From Blastobasis lacticolella (Eukaryota; Arthropoda; Insecta; Lepidoptera; Blastobasidae), in NCBI GenBank assembly GCA_905147135.1, contig LR990056.1, positions 10,116,001 through 10,180,000 of the forward strand: a DNA stretch of 64,000 bases, written 5' to 3'. Positions 1 to 11,349 of this stretch are shown here, in pieces. Below the pieces are notes generated by a model. That model had not been told where the DNA came from and made no database searches. It saw nothing but the letters and a program-made list of their open reading frames with translations. How positions within the stretch are numbered: position 1 is the first letter of the stretch; the number at the start of each line of letters is the position of its first letter. The translations under genes were made by a program, and so were the position numbers.

Positions 1-440
1 GCGACTTTGTATGTATAGATGTCACAGGGATATTATAATATATAACCTAAAGTTTAATTACCCCAGTAATAATCTGAGCTCAAATGCTGCATTAAAATTA
101 TCAGTCCTATCCTCATTTTTTATATGTATGTCAGATCTCCCTATATAAGTTACCTAAGAAAAGCAAAATTGTTCAAGAGAAAGCAATCTGCTTTCAAGTT
201 AAATATATTACAATTTTATTAGAACCGTTAAGTGGTATTATTCGAACAATAAGACGAATATATGTAATTTCTTATTCGTTCTAGTTATACCCTCATTACT
301 AGAGAGGCGTGGTCATTATAAGTTCCCAAGATACTTTCTATAATCCAAAAAAAAAACGAATATTTTTTTTAAATAAGTTACGTGGACTACACGTTATTTC
401 GCGCGTGTAGAGAATGTGGGAATTATAAAATTTTGCCTGT
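1..440. other. AT-rich non-coding DNA
   Basis: No reading frame, RNA gene or repeat family is recognised here. Base composition is AT-rich like the rest of the non-coding window. Confidence 0.5.
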
Positions 441-444
441 ATCT

Positions 445-526
445 ACACGGTGGACCGACGACCTGATAAGGATCGTGGGGGGAGGCCTATGCCCAACAGT
501 GGGCGTCTTCTGGCTGATATGATGAG
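445..526 (+). mobile_element. 3' tail of a non-LTR retrotransposon
   Basis: The stretch reads like the last part of a lepidopteran endonuclease/reverse-transcriptase element: a 'gtggaccgacgacctg' block, then 'ggaggcctatgcccaacagt' and a short ATGATG-like end. The same blocks recur at 49200-49345 (plus) and 27998-28117 (minus). Only the 3' end is present, as expected for a 5'-truncated insertion. Confidence 0.7.
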
Positions 527-539
527 ATCCTAATTTAGG

Positions 540-640
540 TACCTACTAAATTTCATCGAAATCCGTTTATCCGTTTAGACGTGAAGAGGTAACAAACATA
601 CACACAAACAAAGTTTTACGTTTATTTGTGGGATTACCCA
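540..640. repeat. LINE/SINE-type tail remnant
   Basis: The phrase 'aaatttcatcgaaatccg' followed by 'gtaacaaacatacacacaaa' is a common tail of lepidopteran interspersed repeats. A related tail is at 47340-47425. The family is not resolved. Confidence 0.45.
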
Positions 641-849
641 TCAATTACAGTAATTGACCAATAGTGTACTGTATAGGTAGTAAGTAGGTAGAAAGGTCCC
701 TCCTAAGTCAAAGAATCCTCCCTCAATGGAAAATGTTTACGTTGATGGACTTTCAATGAAAAAAGACGTAAGGTTTTGTATGTATGAACTGTCACAGCCA
801 CCTACTAACTAACGTACCAACAATTTTGATTTTTAAATAAATATATAAT

Positions 850-1076
850 CGTGGACAAAATCACACAGCGCCATCTAGCCCCAAACTAAGTAACGTTTGT
901 ACTTATTATAAAAAGAACACGCAGACTATTAACAGAAACTAAAATTCATTACTTCAATTTCTGCCTGGCCGGGAATCGAACCCGGGACCTTGTGAACCTG
1001 TCGGGAACCCGACCTCGACCTCCCGGTCGGTAGGTGGCAGGCCTGGCATATTGACCACTGAACCACAAAGGTCGTC
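850..1076 (-). mobile_element. tRNA-derived SINE, family 1
   Basis: On the minus strand the element starts with an A-box-like head (ggttcagtggtcaatatgcc), reaches a B-box (gggttcgattcccgg) and ends in a tail containing 'ctagatggcgctgtgtga'. The same tail recurs at 33215-33449 and 48891-49020. The head has extra bases between A and B boxes compared with the 33 kb copy. It is a SINE rather than a tRNA gene because no cloverleaf can be drawn across the enlarged head and a unique tail follows. Confidence 0.7.
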
Positions 1077-1089
1077 AGCTAAAGGGGGA

Positions 1090-2050
1090 ATATCTATTTT
1101 GACTATGAACGATCAGGGTCCGTTTTCACTTTTGACATTTCTAGAACCATTAAGTTGTTTTGCAATGAAGGTTCCTATTAGCGAAAGATTTATTGGTATC
1201 AACGCTTCAAAATAAACAAACATTCTCTGCCACATTATTAGCATAGTTTTAGATTCGTAAATCTACTCAAATTTTACCTAGGCCGTACTAAAGGCCACTA
1301 CCGTACAAGTAAAATCTTTACAATACCGTCATGTCATGTCCGAAAGTGTGTCTCGTCTGACACAACTAGGGCGCTACTCGCATGTGCTCGTCAGTTCTGC
1401 ACTTAAGGCCAGGTAGGCACGGAAAAATAGGCGTCGATTTTATCAATATGAATGCATGCAGCGACGATCATAATTTTTTATAAAAATATGTAACTTGGAT
1501 TTCCGAACATATTTTCATTTAGGGGATAGCTTTTTAATATCAAACAAAAATCTAACAAAACAAGTACGTTTTACTTTTTTAGTTACCAATTTTTAGGTAC
1601 AAATTTTGGTACCTATGCACCAGTTCGCGTTCCAAAATGCGCGATACAAAAATGAACCTTTCTCTGTGAACAACACATTCCACTTTGATCTATCAGTTCA
1701 AAATTGGATCTCATTTCGACCCTACTCGCCTTAAAAAATTACATAAAAAATAACTTTTCCCAACAAGTGCCAACAACTTACTTGTACAACAGTTGAGTAT
1801 AATCGTAAGCCTTTGACATAAGAGTCGAAATACTATATTTTCTAAAGCAATAAAACAACCTGTTCTTTATCTTAATATCCGCGATGCTTCTGCGAAAAAA
1901 CGTCAGCCAAGCCTGCGATATACGAGTAATTTGCAACTGGCTTCGCACGAGTAAGTTGTTTGAGAGAAATTGTGCAATATATATAATATCCCGTTTATTC
2001 AGGGTTTATCCTCAGACATCATCAGAAAAATCTCACTTATTTATTTCAAG
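1090..2050. other. AT-rich non-coding DNA
   Basis: No open frame of note and no recognised repeat. Confidence 0.45.
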
Positions 2051-2055
2051 CTCAT

Positions 2056-2260
2056 AAATTATTTATTGAGTTACTAGCGACCCGCTCGGCTTCGCACTGG
2101 TTCGAACCTTAACAAATCATACACTTAGGTAGATTCTTATGAATCACACTATCTATTGGTGAAAATTGCATGTAAATCCTTTCATGCAATTAGTTTGTAG
2201 TTTTTGTCAGTAGTTTTTGAGTTTATCGAGAACAGACGAACAGACATACATTTATTTTAA
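2056..2260 (+). repeat. interspersed repeat of the 'cccgctcggcttcgcac' type
   Basis: Begins with 'agcgacccgctcggcttcgc', contains 'aaatcctttcatgcaattag' and ends near 'acagacgaacagacatacat'. This order is typical of a widespread insect repeat whose relatives include the short Helitrons at 53811 and 57412. It has decayed and lacks clear ends. Confidence 0.4.
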
Positions 2261-2269
2261 AATAATATG

Positions 2270-4530
2270 TATATGATGATTATTACGTACCTACCCAATT
2301 AGTCTCTTAGATACCAAATGTCAAAAAAATACAGTAAACAAAAGGATCGTCGAACGAGCTAATCCAGGTAGGATTGACGGAAGTAGATTAGAGTAGTAAT
2401 AGTCGTAGTAAAATAAGAAGTACATTTGTTTAATAATTCACTTAGATAGAAGAAGTTTCGTCCAGCAAGCTTACTATAGTTTTAGCTTGAAACGTAGAAA
2501 ATAAATTTCACTAATCAATATACGAGGCTTCGCAACATGCTGCAGATAAATTCTCATTTACATCAATTAATTGGAAGAAAGAAATTCAAATTGGTGTATT
2601 TAAATAATTTTACGTCAAAAAGATGCTGTCAACTCGATTAAGTTCCTTTCTGCGAGAATAGCGCGTCCATTCAATTTACGATCATAGAATGGTATAATAA
2701 TTTACTGTTTACGTCAATAGAAAATTACGTATTATGTTAATAACACATTTACGTACGTAAAACAACTACGATAAGTTAGGTTGTTTCAAACGAATTCCTA
2801 ATTAAAATTCGAAACCCAAGACAAATTTTACCCGAATGCGACATGAGGGTTGTGTTTTCCGAGCGTATTTGTGTAACCTATATACCTATGTCTATTTTTG
2901 ACACAGACTACAACTATAAGGACTCAATGAATTTTAGCATATGAGGTGTTATTGGTTGCGTCTTGGTCACGCGAGTGACACATTAAGTTTTAAAAGATTC
3001 AAAATGGTGGATTTTGGGTTCCTTACTGTGACTTTCGAAAATCTATGTTTTCTAAAACCAATGGGTGGGGTATCAAAACTAAAAGCGATTTCAAAAATAA
3101 ATACTAATTAGGTATACCTATATATAAATATTTTTTTGCCTTTCAGTTTTATAACAGCAGTAGGAGTTTTTAGTTTTTGTACTACTTACTTGTTTGAAAT
3201 AAAACCTATTCGTGCCACCTAAAAATAAAAGACTCGCTATAACAAAAACGTCACATAAAGTCAATTCAAACTTCCGGTTTTCCTAAGTCTCAAAAATCTT
3301 TGACTAACAGCTGAAATCTAAAAATAGACATAATTGTGTAACGCATCGAATTATATTTGAGGCGTGCGTTCGTTTGACCATATATCATATTTGGAGATTT
3401 AAATTATTAACATTTCCTCAAAAAAGCGCGTGAGTTAATCGCTGTTATTTGCATTCACATACGAAAGGCATCGTAATAAGGAATTACGGAACTAACTCAC
3501 GCAACGATTCGTTAGGGTTATTAAAGTTTATTAAAGTTATACTTCCAAACCCCTTATTTACGAAATATTTTAAAGGAATATCCCAGGTTTAGAATCCAAG
3601 TTTAGGTATTCCAGGCGTTTGAAGCCGTTTTCGTTTGAAACCTGAGATAGCTAAACTTGTTTTCAATATTTATATTTTTGAATTTCTCAAATCCATTTTG
3701 AATTTTTCGAAACCTTGAGACTGCAAATTGACAGGAGATATTGTTACAAACAAGTACCTTTCATACCAAAATCTCCTAAAACGTGCTGTTTAAGCGAAAT
3801 AATTGTTATGAATTGATTCCGAAATACCTATAACATAACTTGGAATTGGGATAAATGTGTGTTTTGTAATTTTATTGTCGACAGAGAACAAAATTAAAAG
3901 TCTGAATGGCCGTGCGAACTTAAAAAAAAATGTGAACATAAATCTTCCAGGCGCATCAGCATTATTCGAACATATTGTAATCGATGTAAAATCTCGGACC
4001 CAACCTGTTTGTCTATTTTGCAGTAGTGTTGAAGACCGAACTGAGTGGATGGCTCGAGCGTAGCTTAAAGTAAAATTCGGTTCGACGGTTCAAAAAACAA
4101 TGGCCCACATTAGGTTAGTAATGGCTCTATAATATTTTGGGTATCCAATCGATATCCGTACGTGGACAATAGATGCCTACCGGTATCAGGAAGGAGAATA
4201 ACGCACAGTCAGATGTGAAAGCCAAAGGGGTACAACGCGAGGATGTTGAATACCGGAGCGAAGAACGAAAAATATCACCCTTGCAAAAGTTATGATTGCC
4301 GCTAAGACGATGACGATGAATCCAATCGTATACATTTTTGTTAAGTATCCTAAAATACTCGTATTTGTTTGCTTTATCCGACTTCCATCAATGAACGGGT
4401 TTGGTACTATACCTATTCTACTCGCCAGACACAATATGCCTTATAGTATATGTGAACACCAAGTGTTTTTATGGACACCATCCAGCCACATAATGTAGTA
4501 CCGGTAAAAAATTATTTAAATGGTGCTGAC
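2270..4530. other. non-coding, no recognised feature
   Basis: Short open frames at 3857-4063 and 4186-4498 lack any recognisable domain, exon structure or codon pattern. They are treated as chance frames in AT-rich DNA. Confidence 0.4.
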
Positions 4531-4538
4531 CATGTTGC

Positions 4539-4572
4539 ACACGTGTCGTATATGTCCATATATGACACGTGT
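4539..4572. repeat. short inverted repeat
   Basis: Arms 'acacgtgtc-gtatat' and 'atatat-gacacgtgt' flank a few bases. It could form a hairpin; no flanking element is recognised. Confidence 0.5.
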
Positions 4573-4834
4573 TTTTACGACGGTATATAAATTATCTACT
4601 ATTTAGACTTAAGCACCTTAATGTTGAGATTTATTGTACGCTCATCAAGAACTGTGAATATTCATGTAATATATTAACTGATAACTATAATATTAGCATA
4701 CTTTCGATATACATTTTAAACCCTTCATTTAACTTTATTAATGAGGGGAAATTTTGATTAGGATTTAGACGTAGTCTTTTTTGACAATACATTAACGTAA
4801 GTGACGTTGATATCAATTTTTTTCAATATCATCA

Positions 4835-5015
4835 TCGTCCTAGCGCTTATTCCGGCTTCTGCCAGGGTCCGCTTCTTCATTCTTCTCCACTTTCCCCGGT
4901 CTTCCATCCTAGCTTCGTAAGCCATTGGCTCTTGTATCCACTTCGGGGATGACAATCCATCACTTCTTGGGTCATCCACGGGGCTCCCTCCTGGTACCGG
5001 AAGGTTCAGGCATAT
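4835..5015 (-). mobile_element. non-LTR retrotransposon, reverse transcriptase C-terminal remnant
   Basis: Read on the minus strand it has the order 'glycine/proline-rich ... W(I/V)D...LAEAG' seen at the C-terminal end of RTE-like or CFDP2-like lepidopteran elements. The same DNA blocks ('gccagggtccgctt', 'ccatcacttcttgggtc') recur at 18675, 23050 and 41430. Stops and frameshifts make it a dead copy. Confidence 0.7.
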
Positions 5016-5166
5016 TCAAAAAGCGTTTATCTACCAAAATCCATTATTTAATCAATTATAAAATGCCATACAACGGTAACAGAAAGACCGGCGGACAACT
5101 GTTTTTACTTTTTATAGAACGAGCGAACTTTAGTTGTATTAAGTGCACTGTAGGTATAGATTAGCC

Positions 5167-5415
5167 GTGTGGTGTCCGGCAGAGTAGAATAGCACCAGCC
5201 CTTACACTCAGGGGTGTCGTAGAAGGCGACTAATGTTTTCGAGACAAAAGATCAAGCGTCTCCGTAGTCTGGAATATGGGCAGCAGCATTTTCCATTGCT
5301 ATATTTAAACACCGCGATCTCCAACCCGCCTGCCAAGCGTGAAGATTATGGCAATAACCTCCCGTTTCGTGGGAGAGGCCCTAAGTCCTGCAGTGGACTG
5401 TTACGGGCTGTGATG
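5167..5415 (+). repeat. interspersed repeat family E
   Basis: Runs from 'gccgtgtggtgtccggcaga' through 'aacattagtcgcc'-type sequence (in reverse) to 'ctgcagtggactgttacggg'. Copies in the opposite orientation lie at 10741-10996, 46018-46220 and 49920-49975, with a decayed one at 22335-22500. A second partial copy of its start, inverted, follows at 5430-5475. Probably the 3' end of a LINE. Confidence 0.6.
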
Positions 5416-5479
5416 TGAATTAACCTTTTTATGTGGAATAGCAATTCTACTCTGCCGGACACGACACGGCCAAAAAGGT

Positions 5480-6095
5480 TAATTAATGTGGAAGAAATGA
5501 GAACTGTAGCCAGTAAAACAAAGTTGTCTCTGCCTTCCCCAACGGGAAAAAGGCGTGACGTTATGTATGTGTGTATATTCTTAATGCAATATACACTTAT
5601 TATTGTCATTCTTAATATTAAATATCTAGTTTATAATAATTAAAATTGAAGTATGCGATTGATTGAACCAGTAGACCTATAAGCATCATTGTTATTATTT
5701 ACTACAAGGTACACACTACAGGTATAAAAAACATATTATAGAAAGATCAATCGATCACCACGCGTCTAATATAGCCTTTTGGCGGAGACCGCGACAAATG
5801 TACACGACGTGCATATCGTAGATGACTTAGTACTTTCTCCGGCGCCCGCGCAGTGTCCCATTGATACGCATTTTGATGACCAACGAATGTGTTCATAGGG
5901 ACAATTTTTTATGAGAAATATTTCGCAAAAAAGTCCGACTTAACAGAGTCCAGCTATGTAGAATTTTACTGTGTTAAGTAGTGATCGAGTTTTATATTTA
6001 AAACTTAAATTGACATCCCGGAGCCTGGTTGAATAATTTAGGGTCTCGGGAATGAATTGACAAAGATAAATTTACCATCACCGTCCGTTTACCAG
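5480..6095. other. non-coding, no recognised feature
   Basis: A short CpG-richer patch near 5760-5870 is present, but no reading frame or splice signal of note was seen. Confidence 0.35.
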
Positions 6096-6102
6096 ATGCC
6101 AC

Positions 6103-6345
6103 TCAGAAGCCCAGAAGGCATGGTTGGATGCTTATATTGATAAGCATCCAACCAGGCATTGGCTTATCCGTTGCCGAGGAACTTATAGCAAATGCAGCTT
6201 TGCGGCTTTGATTTTGGGAACTTTTAGATATTATAGTAGCTATGTATAGCTTAGGCCCTAAGACGGACCCCTGTGGCACACCACTTGTTATCGGTCTCTC
6301 TCCCGATAACAAGGGATACGAGGGACAAATTCGTTTTGTAGTGTT
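6103..6345 (-). mobile_element. reverse transcriptase fragment, jockey-like
   Basis: The minus-strand frame contains SGVPQGSVLGPKLY, the conserved reverse-transcriptase block that precedes the catalytic YADD motif in jockey/I-type non-LTR elements. The frame then degenerates and no catalytic aspartates are seen. This is a broken fragment, not a gene. Confidence 0.75.
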
Positions 6346-6479
6346 CTTTTACGAGATAAGAATAAAAAAATTGTTTTTATGTAGCAATATAAGTGATTAG
6401 TTATTATAATATAATTTATTGCAAGCTTTTACGTATTTTCTCCTGTCCATGTCTATGTAATCAAATCTTGTAAGTTAAA

Positions 6480-6660
6480 TTTGATCCCTTTCACGGTCTC
6501 CGATTGAGCTGAAATTTTACATACTTAGGTAAGTTCAGTGACAATTCATCGAGCTGATCTGCTGAAGGTGACGGAAGGTAGATAAAGGAACTCCTAAATG
6601 TTCCCCACTGTGAAATGTGATGTGGGAAATGGGATGGACGTCCATGTTTATCGAAGAGTG
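6480..6660 (+). repeat. interspersed repeat tail
   Basis: 'cgattgagctgaaattttac' followed by 'catcgagctgatctgctga' is a recurring lepidopteran repeat block. A small related piece is near 60270. Ends are not clear. Confidence 0.4.
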
Positions 6661-7399
6661 ACCGTTACACCTTGTTCGCTTTGTACTTTTGTAACTTAGT
6701 ACTAAAGTATTAGATTAATAGTCACGAGTAGCGCAATCTAGGGATATGCAACATAATCCGCTGCGTGTTAGGGCCATGGGCTGGGGCTCACATTACCACC
6801 CACACCCACTCGTCACATAACCCAATTTTTAGACTTGTATTCTATGGAAAACCACAGATCCTTGACGTGATTCTGTAGCCAGCACCCGATTCCATCATTC
6901 GACCTTGAGTACCTACTACGACTAGGTTCTTGGTCAAAACAAGTCAAACGAACATAACCTTTTTTATCAAGATTTCATATAGCCATCTTCTATCTCCAAC
7001 AACAGATCAGCTCACTAATTACTATAATTTTACATTGTCATCTAGCTAACAAGGTGTATGCAAAATTTAAATTTAATCAAATACCAGGAAGTGGGTGTAA
7101 TACTGCTTAAGGTTTAATATAATAAAATAAAAATAAGTAACGCAGTTGGAACCTTGTCACTCTGTTAGTATCGCGGTCCCTGTGGCGGATTATCACCATT
7201 CGTTTACCAGCAAAAGCTAGATTTCAAAAAAAGAATAAGAAAGTATAGCAGTGACTTGCGTGCCAATGACATTTGAATATAAAATAATACGGAATTTAAT
7301 GTGCGTGATCTTGATAGCATCTCGTCATCCAAGATGACGAGTGATAGTATTAAATAGGAGAATGGAAGAAGGAGACATCCGACCCCACCTAGTGGGATC

Positions 7400-7422
7400 A
7401 TGATGATGATGATGATGATCTG
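7400..7422 (+). repeat. (GAT)n microsatellite
   Basis: About six GAT/ATG units. Such runs end several retroelement copies in this window and probably mark an old element tail. Confidence 0.8.
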
Positions 7423-7449
7423 ATTAATTGTGGTGATTGATGGCATTTA

Positions 7450-7745
7450 CCAAAAGTATCGGCAAGAGGGCGGTAAACGAGCAAACGGGTCACCTGATAG
7501 GAAGTGATCACGGCTATCCATAGACGCACAGAGTACCCGTGGAGTCGCGAATGCTTTGGTTTCAGATACGTATGTTCTTGTTTCTTGATGGTTTTCACTG
7601 CAGGAAGCTTGTTCCAAAGTTGGTCATACGAGGCAGGAAGTGTTATGAAAATCGTACGGTGGTCGACGGCTGCTTAGGCCTATCCATATGGCACGGATGG
7701 AATTTTAATTCGCGGCGGATTGTATGAATAAGATACCAGATGCAT
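7450..7745 (-). mobile_element. LINE C-terminal remnant, family G
   Basis: Minus-strand frames carry a decayed version of the reverse-transcriptase C-terminal motif (F..R...LWN.LP). The block 'gtcacctgataggaagtgat' is shared with copies at 25980 and 29120. Frameshifted and not coding. Confidence 0.5.
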
Positions 7746-7840
7746 TGGTCCTAATGTATCAGCCCCGTATGGCTAAAATAATGGGGTGTCCTTTCGTATT
7801 TTCTCTGCTAATTTTGATGTAAGAGAGATTTAATGAGTAA

Positions 7841-8191
7841 TCTTGGCGTTAATGTCCCGGTTGTGCTCTCGCGTACAAAGGCCCGGGGTCCGCTTTCACC
7901 ATGATCCAGGATTTGGCAGATCAGGTCATTACAGTGGAGCGACTGCCATCTGACCTCCGTGACCTTGCTACTTGCTACCAGGGGAACCTGAACAGATTGA
8001 ATCATGGTTATACATTCAGTCGCCTGAATGTGCATGTTTCATCACAATGTTACCCTCACCGTAAGAGCATCGGTTAGTATTCAACTAATGTACATAACTC
8101 AGAAAAGAGTCGTGGGTACATGGCCACAGTGGGATTCGAACCCTGTACCTCTCGCTTACGAGTCGGATACATGAATCACTCGGCCACCGAC
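7841..8191 (-). mobile_element. tRNA-derived SINE, family 2, near full length
   Basis: Minus strand: tRNA-like head (gggtcggtggccgag, B-box gggttcgaatccc), a central body containing 'ccgatgctcttacggtga' and 'ctgatctgccaaatcctgg', and the end 'gggacattaacgccaaga'. The best copy is at 59309-59672; others are listed separately. Confidence 0.85.
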
Positions 8192-8296
8192 CCTTTAAGG
8201 AAGATTAAATGTAAGTAGTCTAATTAATATAAATATCTTATTTTAGATTTTTCGCTCTCCCTAATTATGTCTACTCATAATATACTCATACTGATA

Positions 8297-8368
8297 TTAC
8301 CTGATCTGCCGAATCCTGTATAATGGTTAAGGCGGAGCACATCCGGGACATTAACGCCGAGATGATGA
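8297..8368 (+). mobile_element. SINE family 2, 3' fragment
   Basis: Only the last ~70 bp ('acctgatctgccgaatcctg' to 'cattaacgccgagatgatga') is present, a severe 5' truncation. Confidence 0.8.
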
Positions 8369-8900
8369 TATAATATATTTCATAAAATTCAGATTTTACT
8401 TATCCGTACGTATCCCACTAGGTAGGGAATCTCTGCCATTTATATTTACCCGGATCCCGGTACTCACCCATTCTACACCTTTGGTAACCAATCCTTGTAG
8501 TTCCAAACGTATGTCTTCGATCAATTGCATGGAAGCACCTTAATTTATATTGCCTGAATTATGCTGCAAGCCTATTTAGATATTATGTTAAATATTTTTG
8601 TTCAGAAAGACATCAAAATTTTAAAGTATAGTATATAAGAAGTATATGAGACGGCAGTATATGAGAAGAGTCCACTGGTAAAAGCACAGCTTAATACTAT
8701 ACTTATACTGACTTAAAATAAAATACAACCGTTCCATAATGGATGTAGTAGCAACTAGGTACACCAAAAACTCTCGATCTCAAGACCGTCCAATTCAATT
8801 ACACAGCAATCTTCATAACTGTGAATTAATTACAGTACAAGAAAGTCGGTTACTAAGCTAAATGGAATAACATAAAATATTTTTTTTTTAACAAACTTAC

Positions 8901-9064
8901 CATAATAAAATCCGAGGCGACTGCGCGTTGTAATGTAAATCCGAGTGCGAGTTAATAAAGTTGTATCCGCTTCAATTAAAACATACAAAACTGAAAAACT
9001 CGTTTCGAAAACAATAATTAGAAGACGAAATGCTTTACTCGAAACGGCCAGAGAATTTCAACAC
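8901..9064 (-). other. probable non-coding first exon (minus strand)
   Basis: Read leftwards, the region ends in the perfect donor ATG|gtaagt (exon end 8901). An arthropod initiator TCAGT lies at 9062-9066, and a CpG-rich stretch sits just upstream at 9090-9290. This is what a TATA-less insect promoter with a short leader exon looks like. The exon has no long frame; its last three bases are ATG, so translation could even begin there. It might be an alternative promoter of the PTB-domain gene, which is on the same strand, or the first exon of the next gene. No RNA evidence is available. Confidence 0.4.
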
Positions 9065-9065
9065 T

Positions 9066-9500
9066 GAAGACACTCCACTTAAATTCTTGCGTTCGAAATT
9101 TGTATCGCGCGCGAGACGGTCATAGACAAGTTTTTTTTCTTTTAATTACAGTTTTTAATTGCAATTGTTTCTCGCGCGTGTGTGCCAGTGCGGGCGCACT
9201 CGGAGAGCTGGACGCGGGCTGCGTGCGCGCCGGGCGGTGGTCAACTAGCGGCGAAGCGCACTCACGTCACAGCATTTCGATCTCAAGGCGAAAAATAATG
9301 CACTTTTTCACATTTTCCGGTTGCAATTATGCGGTGCATTTCGCATCGTACGTACAGGAGATCGTTAATTTAAGACAGTTATAAGAGTATTTACGACATT
9401 GAAAAAATAATTGGAAACTTTCTCTCGGAGGCGAAAATTCGCCGGAGTCTAGCGTGCCCGCGAGCTCGCGGAGAGGTGCAATACTGATTTTAATAATATT
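9066..9500 (-). promoter_or_regulatory. CpG-rich promoter-like region
   Basis: Blocks at 9160-9270 and 9420-9480 are clearly richer in GC and CpG than the surrounding DNA. They contain no convincing gene: the 94-codon plus-strand frame across it matches no family known to me. The position next to the splice donor at 8900/8901 suggests promoter-proximal DNA. Confidence 0.4.
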
Positions 9501-10089
9501 TTTACTTTCACCAGAATTCGATAATCTCGGACACATACGTACAACGGTCGTATGCGCCGTATTTCCCTGGCGATGCGACAGTTATCCTTACAAATTAAAA
9601 TAATCTGTTTTGATTTGTATACGGTGTAAAAATGATATTTGAGGCCAGAGAAGCAATTTGTATAATTGTTTATGTTATGTTTATCGTCAGTGCCACAGTG
9701 TAATATAATCCCCAGTGAGAATATTTCTCTGTTTACGCGCCCATGAAACTTATTATTTACTTACAATAATTAAGTTGTGAATAGTTAGCCAGCCATGCAC
9801 TATGAACTCCGTCGAAAGTAACATAGCACCTAATGTTCATTAGCTTCTAGCTTCTAGTACGTAATTTTACCACTAGCATTATTATTGAAAAATCGTTAAA
9901 TTCCACCATTCAGTAATGACTATTTGAAAATTAGCAATTTTCACACAACCGTGAGAGACGTGGTTTTGAAATATCGTGGTGTAACTCTTCTGATAATTAG
10001 ACCCTTACTTTAACACTAATACTTAGACCATAATCGATAGTCTGCTTGCCCCTGTGGGATGCGGGTGTGAGAGGATAGTGTAGGTATGT

Positions 10090-10600
10090 ATGTCGTCGTC
10101 ATCTCAGGGATATCAATCTATTGCTTTTTGGGTCTCCTCCGGAACCTCTTTCGTCCTACCGGCAGATTTAGACATAGACATAGAGATAGATTTTATTTGA
10201 TTACTACAATGATATCAAATTAAATGTAATAATATTTATGGACCACAGACGAGCCTATTCAGCGTTAATCTCTCACACTAAGGCTGTCACGAATGCAGTC
10301 GTTGCCCACGGTCCAGTAGGTATAGAATACATGCATCGCAGCATATTCGTTTCATGTGTATGGAGTTACAGGACGTCCTCTGTCAAAGCCAACTAAGTCT
10401 TGCAGTCGTAGACCATCACAAGTCTACATACTCTTGTATAGTTACCCCCTGTGCTTGACAGTAATTTTAAGGTCACGTATGATCGTCATAAGGTCCAGCC
10501 ATCTGACCCTAAATTGCAGAGATTAGGGACTTGGCATCGGAGTGGATATCGCCGGTCTCGTGCAGCACAGAGCCGAGGGGCGTACTTAAAATTTGTTCTA
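10090..10600 (-). mobile_element. LINE remnant (RTE/CFDP2-like)
   Basis: The 3' blocks of the 4.8/18.7/41.4 kb family appear ('tttttgggtctcctcc', 'ctttcgtcctaccggcag'). Upstream coding blocks follow at 10290-10560, matching the part at 41790-42000 ('ctgcagagattcgggac'-type). An AT-rich insertion of about 80 bp (10172-10250) splits it. Stops throughout. Confidence 0.55.
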
Positions 10601-10740
10601 CTGCCAAATATTGGTATGTAAATATTTAAAACACGCCTACAACTATATGTGGCGCATGATGTGTAGCCCTCGACCTTCATAATAAAATATATATTGTAGC
10701 TACCAACGTAGCTATGGGCCAGTTATCCATACATCATAAT

Positions 10741-10996
10741 CACAGCTTGTAACAGTCCACTGCAGGACTTAGGGCCTCTCCCACGAAAGGGGATATTATT
10801 GCCATTATCTCCACTCTTTGCAGGTGGGTTGGAGATCGCAGTGTTTAAATATTACAAGCGAAAATGCTGCTGCCTATTTTCCAGACTACGGAGACTTTTG
10901 ATCTTGTGACTCGAAAACATTAGTCGCCTTGTACGACACCCATTAGTATAAGGGGTTGGTGCTATTCTACTCTGCCGGATACCACACGGTCAAATA
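10741..10996 (-). repeat. interspersed repeat family E
   Basis: Opposite orientation to the copy at 5167: 'aacagtccactgcaggactt' at one end, 'ctactctgccggataccaca' at the other, with 'aacattagtcgcct' between. Confidence 0.65.
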
Positions 10997-11007
10997 TAGG
11001 CCAGTTA

Positions 11008-11343
11008 TCCATACATACATAGAATAAAACAAACTCGCTTTCCGCCGTCTGTATCTATGTACGCTTAGATCTTTTAAACTACGCAACAATCTTTATGATT
11101 TTTTCAGCATTGTGGAAACAGCACAGAACAGTGGAAATGGATAGAGTGAATCAAGAGGAAGGTTTATAAGGAAGAAAACAAGGGTAGGTGTAGGGTAGGT
11201 GTAGGGTAGGTGTAGGGTAGGTGTAGGGTAGGTGTAGGGTAGGTGTAGGGTAGGTGTAAGGTAGGTGTAGGATAGGTATAGGAAAGGTTTAGGGTAGATA
11301 TACGGTAGGTGTAGGGTAGGTATATCCGCACCGGGTCCACTAG
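11008..11343 (+). mobile_element. short non-autonomous Helitron
   Basis: Starts TC after an A and ends CTAG before a T, the Helitron insertion rule. The start block (tagaataaaacaaactcgct, then 'ccgccgtctgt') and the end block (ccgggtccactagt) match the elements at 53811-54016 and 57412-57583. An 11-bp minisatellite sits inside, which lengthens it to 336 bp. No helicase gene is present, so it depends on another element. Confidence 0.75.
11181..11328 (+). repeat. 11-bp minisatellite inside the Helitron
   Basis: Unit agggtaggtgt, about 13 copies. The first seven are near identical and the later ones drift (aaggt, gatagg, gaaagg). Because 3 x 11 = 33, the complementary strand gives open frames with an 11-residue Leu/Pro/Thr/Tyr repeat; these are artefacts of the array and not proteins. 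Confidence 0.95.
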
Positions 11344-11349
11344 TAAGAA

